NCBI GenBank assembly: GCA_001599295.1
Contig: BCGN01000001.1
Span: 806,001 to 870,000 of the forward strand
Origin: Sporopachydermia quercuum
Taxonomy: Eukaryota > Ascomycota > Sporopachydermiomycetes > Sporopachydermiales > Sporopachydermiaceae
Reading direction: 5' to 3'
Length of the DNA: 64,000 nt
How positions within the stretch are numbered: the first letter of the stretch is position 1; every line of letters begins with the position of its first letter. Both the position numbers and the translations under genes were made by a program. Below, one piece after another: positions 1-10,257 of this stretch. Below the pieces are notes generated by a model. It was not told where the DNA came from and ran no database searches. It saw nothing but the letters and a program-made list of their open reading frames with translations.

Positions 1-1
1 C

Positions 2-316
2 CTTGCTTTGAATGTTCAAAGATTAAAGGCTTATCTCGACAAGTTAGTTGTTTTCCCCAGAAAGGCTGGTAAGCCCAAGAGCGGTGACGCTTCTGCTGAA
101 GAAGTTGCAGCTGCCAAGCAAGTTCTTTCTGCTGCAGCTACCTTCCCCATTGAACAAATTTCCGAAGAATCTGAAACCAGACCTATCACTGAAGAAGCTA
201 AGAACTTTGAAGCTTATAGAACTTTACGTCTCGCCAGATCTGAAGCCAGATACAAGGGTGCTCGTGAAAAGAGAGCCAAGGACAAGGCCGAAGCTGATGC
301 TGACAAGAAGAAATAA
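2..316 (+). CDS. RPL13: 60S ribosomal protein eL13 (L13), 3' part only
   Basis: This is the C-terminal part of large-subunit ribosomal protein eL13, a cytosolic 60S component. The reading frame is open from the first bases of the window, so the 5' end lies outside. The first visible residues are Leu-Ala-Leu followed by [12 protein letters not shown] and VVFPRK, the eL13 signature. The tail is rich in Lys, Arg, Glu and Ala, as in yeast L13, and ends in Lys-Lys-Lys before TAA at 314-316. The TTG at 8 is an internal leucine codon, not a start. Its 3' end faces that of the P1 gene, so the two converge. Identification is firm; the missing 5' half and any intron there cannot be judged. Confidence 0.93.
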   Translation, partial: LALNVQRLKAYLDKLVVFPRKAGKPKSGDASAEEVAAAKQVLSAAATFPIEQISEESETRPITEEAKNFEAYRTLRLARSEARYKGAREKRAKDKAEADADKKK

Positions 317-823
317 GTGCACTAACAATTTTGTAGCAGAATATAGTTGGGTGTTTTCTCTTAATAAATCAAATCATTGTAATGATAAAATACTGTAAGC
401 TGTAGACGGCTTTTGTTAAGAAGTTCGAACTCGGACTCGGACTCGGTTCTTAGGGGGTAGCAATGCTTTTCAAATCATGTGAATCATACATAGGTAGAAG
501 GATGGATTAGGTATGAGATTGATGATCAGTGGCCTGTATCATCTTACCTATCTCTAGTAAAGAAAGTATTTTATAAATCACAAGATGAATCATTGTACGA
601 ATACATTTGAAACATTTTCTTAGGGAAAGCTAACAGTTTAATCTACTGTGTTATCACTCGCATGATAACAATTACGAACAAACTAGATAACAGTGTATGA
701 CCATAAACATAGGAGCTACTACGAAATACAATCTTCGCATTGAAGAATGTTGCAAGGTACAGTTGATAAGTTTGAAAAAAGAATTAAAGTATTATTATTC
801 CAGGCAATCATACCCTAAGTAAC
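317..823. other. convergent intergenic region RPL13/RPP1
   Basis: This stretch holds the facing 3' flanks of two ribosomal protein genes. At 429-446 there are three exact tandem copies of ACTCGG. No credible ORF or RNA gene was seen. Confidence 0.6.
429..446. repeat. three tandem copies of ACTCGG
   Basis: Three exact 6-bp copies lie in the 3' flank of RPL13. Confidence 0.9.
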
Positions 824-1248
824 CTAGTCAAACAATCCGAATCCCATGTCATCGTCAGATTCTTCCTTTTCTTCTTCCTTTTCTTCTTCAGCAGCGGCTT
901 CTTCAGTAGCAGCACCACCGGCAGCGGCAGCAGCACCACCAACGGCAGCAGCAGGAGCACCAGAAGAGATGTTGAATAACAAATCCTTAATGTCCTTTCC
1001 AGCTAAAGCCTTGGCGAAAAGGTCAAACCAAATCTAATTGTATGTTAGTATACAAGTAGTAGAACACTATAACCAAACATCACCCAATTGACCTTCAATT
1101 TGGATGGCAGTTAGTATTAAAGAAAACTTACACCTTCGATTTGGAAACCAGCTGCCTTGGTTAAGGTAGCGAGCTTTTCGGAAGTAATTTCAACCTCAGC
1201 ATCAGCAAGGATGAGAGCGGCGTAAGAAATAGCAGTTTCGTTAGACAT
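824..1248 (-). CDS. RPP1: 60S acidic ribosomal protein P1, two exons
   Basis: This is the acidic stalk protein P1 of the 60S subunit, which pairs with P2 on P0 and recruits translation factors. Exon 1 is 1132-1248 (39 codons) and exon 2 is 824-1033 (69 codons plus stop), giving 108 residues. Exon 1 begins [20 protein letters not shown]. Exon 2 begins [15 protein letters not shown], followed by an Ala/Gly hinge and the universal P-protein end [11 protein letters not shown]. The 98-nt intron (1034-1131) starts GTAAGT and ends TTAG. It carries two perfect TACTAAC boxes, one close to the 5' site and one about 15 nt before the 3' site. Splicing keeps frame at phase 0. The family and exon structure are clear; whether this is the P1A or P1B paralog cannot be told. 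Confidence 0.93.
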
Positions 1249-2140
1249 TTTAAAAACTAGAATAATCAATTTAAGCCGATGGTAGCAGACTATCCTTTCT
1301 TGACAATTTACAATATCCAAATTTCTGAAAATAGTACCTCTCTTGATGTATATCCTGTATATCTGTATATAGTGTTAGAGGGTGGAAGAAAGTATTGAAC
1401 TATGGTGTTGGTTCCAAACACCCCGATTCCCTGAGAATGGATTTCCTTCCCAAATTGAAAATTTTCCTTTTTGAGATTATATTTTCATGTTTGTTTGAAA
1501 TCGATACATGTAAAATATCAATGAAGTTGGCTTCCGCATTGCCCAATTAGAAAAAGCAGTCACAATAGATTGTGAAAGAGGGTGAGACCCAGGGATATCA
1601 CCATATCAGAGAACTATACTTCTTGTCTCAATCAATTATTCGTAAATTTCCAAAGGAAGAAACAATAATTGATTCCTTCTCTCTTTTCAAATGTGGAGGG
1701 AATAGTGTTGGTGAATGATGCAATGTGACAATGCATACTTCGTTCATGATGTGAGAACTGCAAGATAAGTGTGGAAATATTATATATTATAACAACAGAA
1801 ATTATCAGAATACTTATAGATATATCAGGAATATGTTGCAGAGTTGAGAGTTCATATATAAACTATGGCGAAAATAGTAAAAGTATTGAATATCGTGATG
1901 ATGCAGAATTGAAAAGGCAATTTGCTTTAAGCGATAAATTGAAGGAACATATATATAGTACAAACTTTCAGAAGACAATATTTGTTCATCTGTCACTTTG
2001 GTAGACCCAATGCATCTTATATATTAAACCAGTTAATAATGACAGTCACATGAATCTTTGATGAACAAATGTTCACTCGGAGCTTTGATTAGTAAAGTAG
2101 GGCAAATTACGTTCTACTTGAATCTTGAATAAAATTGATC
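1249..2140. other. intergenic: P1 promoter side and SIP5 3' side
   Basis: This region is AT-rich and holds the upstream region of the P1 gene (nearest 1249) and the 3' flank of SIP5. Short open frames around 1771-2004 look like chance. I could not assign a specific ribosomal-protein promoter box with confidence. Confidence 0.5.
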
Positions 2141-3748
2141 TCAAGGCGCAGACGGAGTATCAGCTTGAGCTAATTCTGAATCTATAGTTCCTCCTGTAGT
2201 CTCATTCTTAAATGGCGAACCTGATGGAGTTATACTTAAAGGATTCAATAATGAACCACTAGATCTTACCGTTTTCCGGCTTAAAGGAACAGCTGAGGCC
2301 GATAAGGGCTCTGATTGACCAATATCTTCTCCCTTTTTTCCAGTTGACTTCTCTTGTTGCTTTAAATTTCTTCTTTCCTCATCAAGTAAGCTGAGTTTGA
2401 TAGCTTCCATAATCATTCGTTCTTCTAAATCTGCGTAAGTTCTATCATTTGTTGGATTTCTAGCTGAAATACCACTTCCACTTAATGATCCCCTTTGTCT
2501 AGTACCGTTGTTCAGCAACAAGGAAGAAGCATGAATTGCACTGGCAGTTGCAGCTTTGCGTGCCAGCTTTGTTCTCGCAACGATAAGTTTCATTTTCCAG
2601 TCTGGTCGTATAGCATCGGTTGTTATAACTGCTGGATTTGATGAAGGAATTGAACCCCTACGTTTCGAATGTGCCCCTACATCACTATCCGAGTTTAATG
2701 ATTTCATTATTTCAGCTTTTGTCTGAGTTACAACCTCCATCTGCCGCTTTTCTGAGTTACTTCTCTGTATCACAGCATTACCGGAAGATGGAATTCCGAA
2801 TTGGAATGGCAGAGGTGAATATGTCACCCCAAAGTCTGGCATAGCACAAAATGGGCAACACGCGTATTCAGAAATCAATTGCTCTGCATCATCTAATGAC
2901 GATACTGATGCAGTGTGATTCATTGACGAGGAAGTAGGAGTTTCGTGTTCGTGTGGAGGATGTGGATCTAGTCTTTTGATTTGTACAAAGCATTCAGTAC
3001 AAATAGGCTGAAAACAACATCTAGATCGATTCAGATATTTGGGAAAAAAAAGAAAACAGATGGGACATTCAGCACAATCATGGTATATTGTAAACAACTT
3101 TTCGTAGTACTCAGTCAAGGTGTTGGTATTTGGAAGACATAAAGTGAATTTACCACTTTCATCGAACTTCAGGTTCAAAAGTTTAGGATCTCTTTTGTTG
3201 TATTCATTCAACAGTTCTTCGTCAGTCCACCCAGCGTCAAAATCCGATAAAGGTTTAAAAAAAGGTGCCAATCTTCTGTCGATAATGAGAGATCTTACAG
3301 TGACAATGTCAAAGTCTAGATTGCTGGTATAGATCCCCGACGGCGCCAAATACCCACCATCAACACTTTCAGTGACTCTGACGGTAAGTGCTATTTTCCT
3401 GGCTTCTTTCTCCCTTTCTCTCTCTTTTTTCCTTTTCGTATTTGAAGGAGATGAAGTTGAAGAGTGACGGCGGTGTGAAAATGATTGTATAAAAGCTTGT
3501 GCATCAGCAGAAGAAGAAGATAAATTGCTTAATCTTCGATAACTTGAGGGCGACAAACTTGCTGGATTCACACCAGGAATCATTAAGGCAGGGGAACTGC
3601 CATTAATCGTCACATCAGCGTCATTGACAGCTTGATCATTGCTGCCTATTATAGATGAAGAACTCGAATAAGATCTCGATCTATCTGCATTGAACTGGGT
3701 TCTGGACTCCCTCCTACTTCCTTGTTCCTTAGTAGCTGAGTTCCCCAT
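2141..3748 (-). CDS. SIP5: Sip5-like RING/zinc-cysteine protein
   Basis: This is a 535-residue protein of the fungal Sip5 family. In S. cerevisiae Sip5 interacts with Snf1 kinase and Glc7/Reg1 phosphatase. A zinc-binding region near the middle contains [15 protein letters not shown], then [17 protein letters not shown]. After a Ser-rich loop comes [12 protein letters not shown], giving split Cys pairs of the kind seen in Sip5. The N-terminal third and the tail are Ser/Asn-rich and probably disordered. A helical stretch near the C-terminus ([16 protein letters not shown]) looks like a ubiquitin-interacting motif. The ATG at 3748 gives MGNSATKEQ, a possible N-myristoylation start. The frame is open upstream to 3802, but I prefer the Met-Gly start because yeast Sip5 also begins Met-Gly-Asn. 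Confidence 0.85.
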   Translation of the reverse strand: MGNSATKEQGSRRESRTQFNADRSRSYSSSSSIIGSNDQAVNDADVTINGSSPALMIPGVNPASLSPSSYRRLSNLSSSSADAQAFIQSFSHRRHSSTSSPSNTKRKKEREREKEARKIALTVRVTESVDGGYLAPSGIYTSNLDFDIVTVRSLIIDRRLAPFFKPLSDFDAGWTDEELLNEYNKRDPKLLNLKFDESGKFTLCLPNTNTLTEYYEKLFTIYHDCAECPICFLFFPKYLNRSRCCFQPICTECFVQIKRLDPHPPHEHETPTSSSMNHTASVSSLDDAEQLISEYACCPFCAMPDFGVTYSPLPFQFGIPSSGNAVIQRSNSEKRQMEVVTQTKAEIMKSLNSDSDVGAHSKRRGSIPSSNPAVITTDAIRPDWKMKLIVARTKLARKAATASAIHASSLLLNNGTRQRGSLSGSGISARNPTNDRTYADLEERMIMEAIKLSLLDEERRNLKQQEKSTGKKGEDIGQSEPLSASAVPLSRKTVRSSGSLLNPLSITPSGSPFKNETTGGTIDSELAQADTPSAP

Positions 3749-4828
3749 TCCAGTTATCTTGATCCACAATTCTATGATCAGTTTCCAGTGAAACCCACTC
3801 AAGTGATACTTGTAAAGCTTTCAACGTATTGTATTGCCCCTGACTAGTTCGATAATCTTCTTAATCAGAATTTTACACTTCACTATCACTATCAGCGGCG
3901 TCTATTTCACAAGCTACGGTATCACCTTCGTAAAATTTGATAGGTATTTTCAACGTATTAATTCTACTTTTATTTTTATTCTTCTTCTCCCTTTAAATTT
4001 CACCTAGAACTAATCATGCAAGCCCCCAAAGTAGATAGTAAATCGTACAGCGTACAAATATGTCAACGTGATTGCTCATACATTTATGCCATTTCCTCCT
4101 TTCATTATAACATTAACTATCTCTGATGGCTCATTACCTGAGCTATAGATAGATAACGATAGTCTACAAGAGGGGGTGAAAGGAGATGTGATTATACATA
4201 GAAAGCATAACGGACAGTTTCGATGCGAAATGATATCAAAGTTGTTAAGGGACAATACATGCATTGTACTGCATGAGATCTACAGATACCTTATTTTACT
4301 CTTGAGAGGGACCACGGTATAAATTAGAAGGGTCTTTGAAATCTATCAAGATATGTTCGATATTTCCATATCTTCAATAATCAACCGACTACTTTTACAA
4401 TATAGTGAATAGTTTTTAAGGTAGAAATACTGACAGGCAGCAAGGGGTATTTTTATATCTGGTGCTTCAAGATAGGAATGTTGAGAAGAAAGGTTAGATA
4501 TGACAAAGATATGACACAGATATATTAACTTACTTCAACAAAAAGCGTATTATGCTATTTTTAACTACTACGGCATATGAGATAATAGATAAAATCTGTT
4601 CGATTAATATTTAGTAATTTACTATTCTAATATAAAAATACAGAGTAGGCCGTTACAATTGCAAGGCTCATTATCGAGATGATTAAAGCATGGGTATATG
4701 TGTTCAAATTTGTATTTTTTTCCATAACGATCTAATGCCCGGTGTAAGAAATGCTAAGAACAAGAGCTCTCCAAACTATGATAACTCAGTTTGAGATCAC
4801 TGCTTCCAAGACCTTTTTCGGAAAAACT
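3749..4828. other. intergenic upstream of SIP5
   Basis: About 1.1 kb of AT-rich sequence lies between the start of SIP5 and the 3' end of the next gene. A small antisense frame at 4076-4264 has no family features. No RNA gene was recognised. Confidence 0.5.
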
Positions 4829-7132
4829 TTAGGCCCACACACCAACATAAATAAAAACCCAGATGAAACAAATGGTTCCCATTGTTAAGGCCAAACCTAT
4901 ACTTGCTATCTTATGTTTCCTATCAACCACACCAATAACTTCGTCCATGAGACCACCTCCTAGTAATAACCAGCCAGGTGGGAAGAAGAAAAATCCAATC
5001 ATAATGGCAACACTTAATTCTGGAGAACATAGCTTTCTTCCATAACGATCTACAGGGAATTTCACTTTACCTTCCGGTTGTCTTAATTTCTCCAAATCAT
5101 CATAAGTTACCTTTGAGTAGCCATCCAAAAACACATTTCCAAGTAAATTTCTTATCAACACATCTTCAGTAGCAACCAGTGGTTTTTCAACGTATGTAGG
5201 CTCTGATGGTATTATGGAATCAAGTGTTTTCTTATACTTTGAATTGAGTAGAATTGGTGTATGAGAATAACTACCTACAAATCCTTCTCTATCTTGCATC
5301 CAGATTGCATCAGTTTCAATCAAAGGTGAGGGATGATTGTTGCTCAGATAAACACTATTACCTGTATGGCTGGTTGATGGCAGTGTCAACATATCAGGAA
5401 TTGTGTTGGTGTCAATGCTCATGCTCAGAGGCTTATTTTGAGAAAAAGCATTGGCATCAAAACTCTCGTGAATACTATCATCAATAACGAGTATATTCTC
5501 ACTCAGGCGCTTACTCTCATCTGTAGAGTTAGCAATTGTACTGGGTGTGAAGTTATTGTCTTCTGATAGTTTTGTCGATATAAAGGGTCTTGGGAGTAAG
5601 GGAACCGGTAGCTGAGGTCTCATTGATCTCCGTCCTTGATTTAGCCGCGATCGTCTGTTGATGTTATCAATGGTCAGGTTCAAATTGCGTGGCATTGCAG
5701 ACCAATTGTTTCGCTGGTTAGTTCCTGTTTGTTTCAGAGACTTATCTGATGAACTTGCTGTATATGTTGATGATGCTGAAGAGAAGTTTAGGAGTTGATG
5801 TGAATTATGCAATAGATGTAGATCTCGAAGCGATCTAGATGTGTTGAGTTGCTGCTCTGGGTAAATTGGTTTATAAACTGTTATTGGCTCTTTCTTTGAA
5901 GGATGATCTGAATCACTATCGGAGAAGAACTCTTCTGTATTAGTCTGAGCAATTGTATAGTTGGCGGGAGGTTTTGTGGGTGGTATTATTGCTAATGTAT
6001 TCGATGGAGCTTCTGGTTCTGCCAAAGAGTTGTAAAGTGATTGAGCTGATGGTTTCATCGGTATCGTTGATGCTTTTTGATCTGAGAAGTGAATATCGTC
6101 TAAATTGTTCATGACTTTCAAATTGTCTAGGTCAACAAAATTGGATGAATCATGAAACGCTAAAGAATCAGGAAATGAATCAGAAGCAGTTCGTGTATGC
6201 GATAATTTTCGAACATGCGTCTGATTTGGTGTACATGAAGAAGTAAAAGGAAACGAAGGGGAACTCGGTCGAGAAGTCATTGTTACTAACTTCGGCGATG
6301 TAGAAGAACCTAATCCATTTCTTGACCCTGAGATGTTATTCGACTGAGAAGTAATAGAGGGAGAGTCTCTAAATATTGTGAATTGATCTGGTGTTTCATA
6401 GCTTATAGGTTTCTTCTTGAAAAGCTTCCCGGGGGACCTCAATAATTTATTTCTTGGCGAAGAGTACGATCGAGAATGGGTAGGTGTTGATGGAGGTAAT
6501 GTGACATACGTTTGAGAACTGTCGCTTGTATTTCTGTTATGATGAAATAATGCTCTTCCTGTAAACTTAGAATCTCCTAACGACTGGCTGGGTTTCCTTG
6601 TAGGGGAAAGTGCTTTGAATGGTATTTTAATCTTCTGCCTTATATTTTGCATACGATTTGGAGAAAGACTCTTGCGATTAGGCTGAATTACCTGTGCTGG
6701 CTCTAATTTTTTGATAGGAAAGTTCTCAATTCTCATCTGTCTTCTCTTCTCAATTTCTATTCTATCGCTTGGAAATATTATAGAGGATGTATCATCGATT
6801 GGGGCATTAACATAAATGTTTTCAGTGAAAGGACGCAGTTTTACATTGTGATTGGATTCTTGGAGATTGTGAAGTTTTTCATTACTGGAAGGATTCGTGG
6901 TCCGTTGAATAGCAAGCTTATTGGTCTGTAGCAACTGGGCAACACTTCCCTTACTGTTTGCTCTTTTGGTAGATGCCAGAATCTTTCTTGATGATATCGA
7001 ATTTCTGTGTGATTGTTTTGAGGTGTTCATAACACTGCTGCCATCATCACTATACAGTGATAAATCGCCTGAACTAATTGTTCCAACAGATCTGGCATTC
7101 TTCTGTCTGTCAACAGCTACTTCTGGATCCAT
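4829..7132 (-). CDS. unrecognised Ser-rich protein with two C-terminal membrane segments
   Basis: This is a 767-residue protein that I do not recognise. Most of it is Ser/Thr/Asn/Pro-rich and probably disordered, with many basic-SP sites that look like kinase targets (KSLSPNR, KALSPTRK, RSPGKLFKK). The last 100 residues are different. VDRYGRKLCSPELSVAI leads into a hydrophobic stretch with FFFFPPGWLLLGGG. After a short hydrophilic loop (VVDRKHK) comes a second membrane segment ending WVFIYVGVWA at the C-terminus. This predicts a hairpin of two membrane spans with a long cytosolic N-terminal tail. The ATG at 7132 starts MDPEVAVDRQ. The frame is open 16 codons further upstream, but without an ATG. 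The gene is alone on its strand, with a 3-kb gap upstream. The ordered C-terminal domain suggests a real conserved family. Confidence 0.8.
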   Translation of the reverse strand: MDPEVAVDRQKNARSVGTISSGDLSLYSDDGSSVMNTSKQSHRNSISSRKILASTKRANSKGSVAQLLQTNKLAIQRTTNPSSNEKLHNLQESNHNVKLRPFTENIYVNAPIDDTSSIIFPSDRIEIEKRRQMRIENFPIKKLEPAQVIQPNRKSLSPNRMQNIRQKIKIPFKALSPTRKPSQSLGDSKFTGRALFHHNRNTSDSSQTYVTLPPSTPTHSRSYSSPRNKLLRSPGKLFKKKPISYETPDQFTIFRDSPSITSQSNNISGSRNGLGSSTSPKLVTMTSRPSSPSFPFTSSCTPNQTHVRKLSHTRTASDSFPDSLAFHDSSNFVDLDNLKVMNNLDDIHFSDQKASTIPMKPSAQSLYNSLAEPEAPSNTLAIIPPTKPPANYTIAQTNTEEFFSDSDSDHPSKKEPITVYKPIYPEQQLNTSRSLRDLHLLHNSHQLLNFSSASSTYTASSSDKSLKQTGTNQRNNWSAMPRNLNLTIDNINRRSRLNQGRRSMRPQLPVPLLPRPFISTKLSEDNNFTPSTIANSTDESKRLSENILVIDDSIHESFDANAFSQNKPLSMSIDTNTIPDMLTLPSTSHTGNSVYLSNNHPSPLIETDAIWMQDREGFVGSYSHTPILLNSKYKKTLDSIIPSEPTYVEKPLVATEDVLIRNLLGNVFLDGYSKVTYDDLEKLRQPEGKVKFPVDRYGRKLCSPELSVAIMIGFFFFPPGWLLLGGGLMDEVIGVVDRKHKIASIGLALTMGTICFIWVFIYVGVWA

Positions 7133-10100
7133 CCTTTCAAGATTTTTTTTCAGATGCTGTACTTTCAGTAGGAGACTCACTATAACATATTACTAATAGA
7201 TTTCTTTCAAATGCTTCTAAAACTGAACAGGAATTGAAACTGGATTTGTTGATAGTTTACATGAGATCATTAAAATGTAAGATAGCTCAGTTTGATTCTT
7301 CCTTCGAACTGTTATGATTGCCTGATGATAATCGCTAGGATTGATATAAAGCGTTTGACGTGTTTGAACTGATCGAAAAGTAACACGATTGACTTATCAT
7401 CAATTATTTTCACTGGATTAATCATTGATCAATCCGTTCTTGAGTTTGCAATAATCAATTCCACGGAGGAGTTGTACACTTACTTGACATACAGTAACTT
7501 CTTTTACTTCGCTCATGTCTTCCAAATAATTATCAAATGCAATAAGAGAGTCGAATCCTCGCAGTATTACATTATGACAATGATCAGAACATCATTAATA
7601 TTCTATCGATAATCTTTTTCGGTGATTCATAAAAACCTCCTTATTGGGATGCTTTGCTTCTGTTTTAGTCTGAATCTCAACTGCTTTTTATTAACTTGTT
7701 TATATTAAATCCTAAACCAGCAGCAGGTTTTCTGAATTCGCTTACAAAAATACCATATTATGCAACTTTATTTACAATTGTGTGCCTAGGAAACCAGAAT
7801 TTGGAATTAGGGGGAATACAGGAGATATCAATAACATAGTCTTCAGAAGCCCAGACATTTTACTCCATCTATTTTCATGCTGTCATCAAAGTATAAAACT
7901 GACGTCTTGAAAATTGACATTTCTCAAAAAGTAGTGAAGCAGAAAGGATGAGAAGTCATTATCAGCTTGCAACTGATGCAACTGTTGCGACTATGTAGAT
8001 TGAAGTTAAATATGATGCATTAGCAATAAAAAAAAGCTGTGATTTAGAAATTTCTTTTACTATTTAATCTACTATTTATTATTTTACTTTTCAATTTCAC
8101 TCCTTGGCTTATCTCATTAGATAGATCGTGTCTTTCACTATGCAATGACAGTTAAGAAATTTCCCTCTAGAGTTGAATAAAGAGAAAGGCACCTCCAAAA
8201 AGAGATATAGAAAATTTCATTAGAAACGCGTAAGAGAATTTGCTACGTCTTTACACATGTTGGTTATTTGAAACTTCTCTTAAATTAAATCAACTAGTAA
8301 GATAGATGAAATTCGCAATGGCGTTCTTTACAGGCAATAGGTAAAGTATTTTTTAGTAATTACGAAATCCTTACTTAATCCTAAAGTTCGATTATTTTCA
8401 GATATTCGAATACATAAAACAGATAGGAGCAGGGCAGTTTCAAATATAGCAGTTTCAAATATAAGAATTCACATGCTTCTAGTAGATAAGAATACATAGC
8501 AATGCCGTTTTACTTACGTTAAGCGTACTTGAATTTCCATTACTTAGTAATAGTAATACGAAGAACAATTAATTGTATTGTCTGGAGCCTATTGGAATGA
8601 AGCAATAATACAAAATTTTGTTCTTCACCTTGCCAAAGAAATGATATACATCTAGACAATATTTAATTATCATACTACATGTTTGGGATCTATCAATCTC
8701 AAACTGCTTTGAATCAAATCGTCCGGCCTGAACGAGGTTATAAATAACTCTCAACTAAAGTCTCCAGCAGATTTGATTATTTTTGACCAAATTCGTGTTT
8801 TTTCTTTACCAACGTTGACTTAATTAAAGTTGTCCCCATTTGTTTGAAAGATTCATACCAAGCACCCAACTGGATATGGGAAATATGGTGAGAAAGTCTA
8901 ATTAAGTATCGCGTGGAAGTGAAATTTTCTCGTGCAAAGGAAGGACGCAACCAAATTGATAGGCTAAAATAGACCGATACTTTTATTCATATAACGAAAA
9001 CAATTCTAACACTTTGAAAAGCTATTCAAAACACATCGTCGAAATATCCAAAATTGCTTGTTTCTCTATCGCCTGCAATTTATTTTGACTCATATTTCTA
9101 AATATCTCGAATAAAATAGCGGCTTATTTTATCTACTATAATTAACTTGCTACATAATATGGTTTGATCTGAAGCTAAGATTGGAAGTTAGAGTTAATGG
9201 TGCATGGACATACAGGAAATTCAAGCACAACCTCATACCTTAAATGCGTCACCACGCATGGTTTATTCTAGACCACCTAATAACTCTAATTAATTGACAT
9301 AGAGAGTTGTTTGATTAATTTTTCGGGGCTTAAAACATACGTTCTGGATCAGGAGCTATCATCTAACAATCAGGACTTGGTATTGCTCAGTGATCACCCG
9401 TTCTTGTTTGTATAAAGTATTGGAAAAGCGTGACTCGATAATACATCTCTGAAGGCTTTTGATAACCGGGAGTAATAACTGACGTGAAGTCAATGATCCA
9501 GTATCCTTCTGTCATTGAAGAAATTTCAGTCTCTAAGCTGAAAAAAATATTGTACAATGTAATTTTTCAAAATTGATCACCAAGTTTCTTTCTATTTCCT
9601 TATTGGATTCTGCTTACTCCCATCTTATCCTTTTGATTTGCTTCCATTTACTCATTCATTCACTCATTTCTTCTCGGCACTGCTACATCACCCCTGAAGT
9701 TTCGGACAATAGCACTAGGTTTTCATTGATTATTCAATATTACCTGTTTTGTATAGTGGCTAAAGGACTCGGACAGTTTATAATTACCCAAAATTTTGAT
9801 CAAAGTTGCTAGAACATAATAACTTCGTCGGTTTGCCATCGGGACAGTTACTTGTCCATTTATCACATTCTGGTTTAGTATTTAAAATAGCTTGAATTGA
9901 ACTTTAACCTAAAGCTTATTTAGCGAAGTGTCGAACTGTGTGCCCTTCATCTTGTTTCAAGATGTGAGTTTTAGTTAACGCCATCGATAGGAATCAGTGT
10001 TTAAATACTCGCAACTATCTTGTTTTACCAAACTCTTCTATCACTTATAAATATTCGGAAGTAATTTATATATCTTGTATAAATTTTACCATTATCGTGA

Positions 10101-10257
10101 AGTTACTGTACTATTTAATCGACATTAGCTAGCTGGACTACTACAGTTTGAGATCAAACATCTTTTCTCATAATAATTACTGACAAAATCACATTTGATA
10201 CACCATATCAAGTTTTCCACATAAACGAACCCAACACAATAGAAGAATCCCTTGAAC
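7133..10257. other. 3.1-kb gene-free region upstream of HAC1
   Basis: This is AT-rich sequence with only short, unconvincing frames (for example 8569-8754 and 9573-9812). It separates two divergently transcribed genes. An ACGCGT hexamer sits at 8226-8231. No tRNA, repeat array or transposon remnant was recognised. It could hold a long HAC1 regulatory region or an untranslated RNA. Confidence 0.5.
10046..10053 (+). promoter_or_regulatory. possible TATA box of HAC1
   Basis: TATAAATA lies 205 bp upstream of the HAC1 ATG, a plausible yeast TATA distance if the 5' leader is 100-150 nt. It is the best TATA-like match noticed in the proximal promoter, but AT-rich sequence makes chance matches common. 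Confidence 0.3.

Noticed and set aside
8-398. Alternative frame at 48-398 overlapping RPL13
   Set aside because: It is a shadow in another frame of the eL13 coding region.
1370-1440. AACACCCC on the plus strand as a possible Rap1 site for the P1 gene
   Set aside because: It matches only part of the Rap1 consensus, and ribosomal-protein promoters in many non-Saccharomyces yeasts use other factors.
7541-7565. GAGTCGAATCCTCGC, glimpsed as a possible tRNA T-arm
   Set aside because: The B-box consensus GGTTCRANNCC is not met and no acceptor, D or anticodon arms fit upstream.
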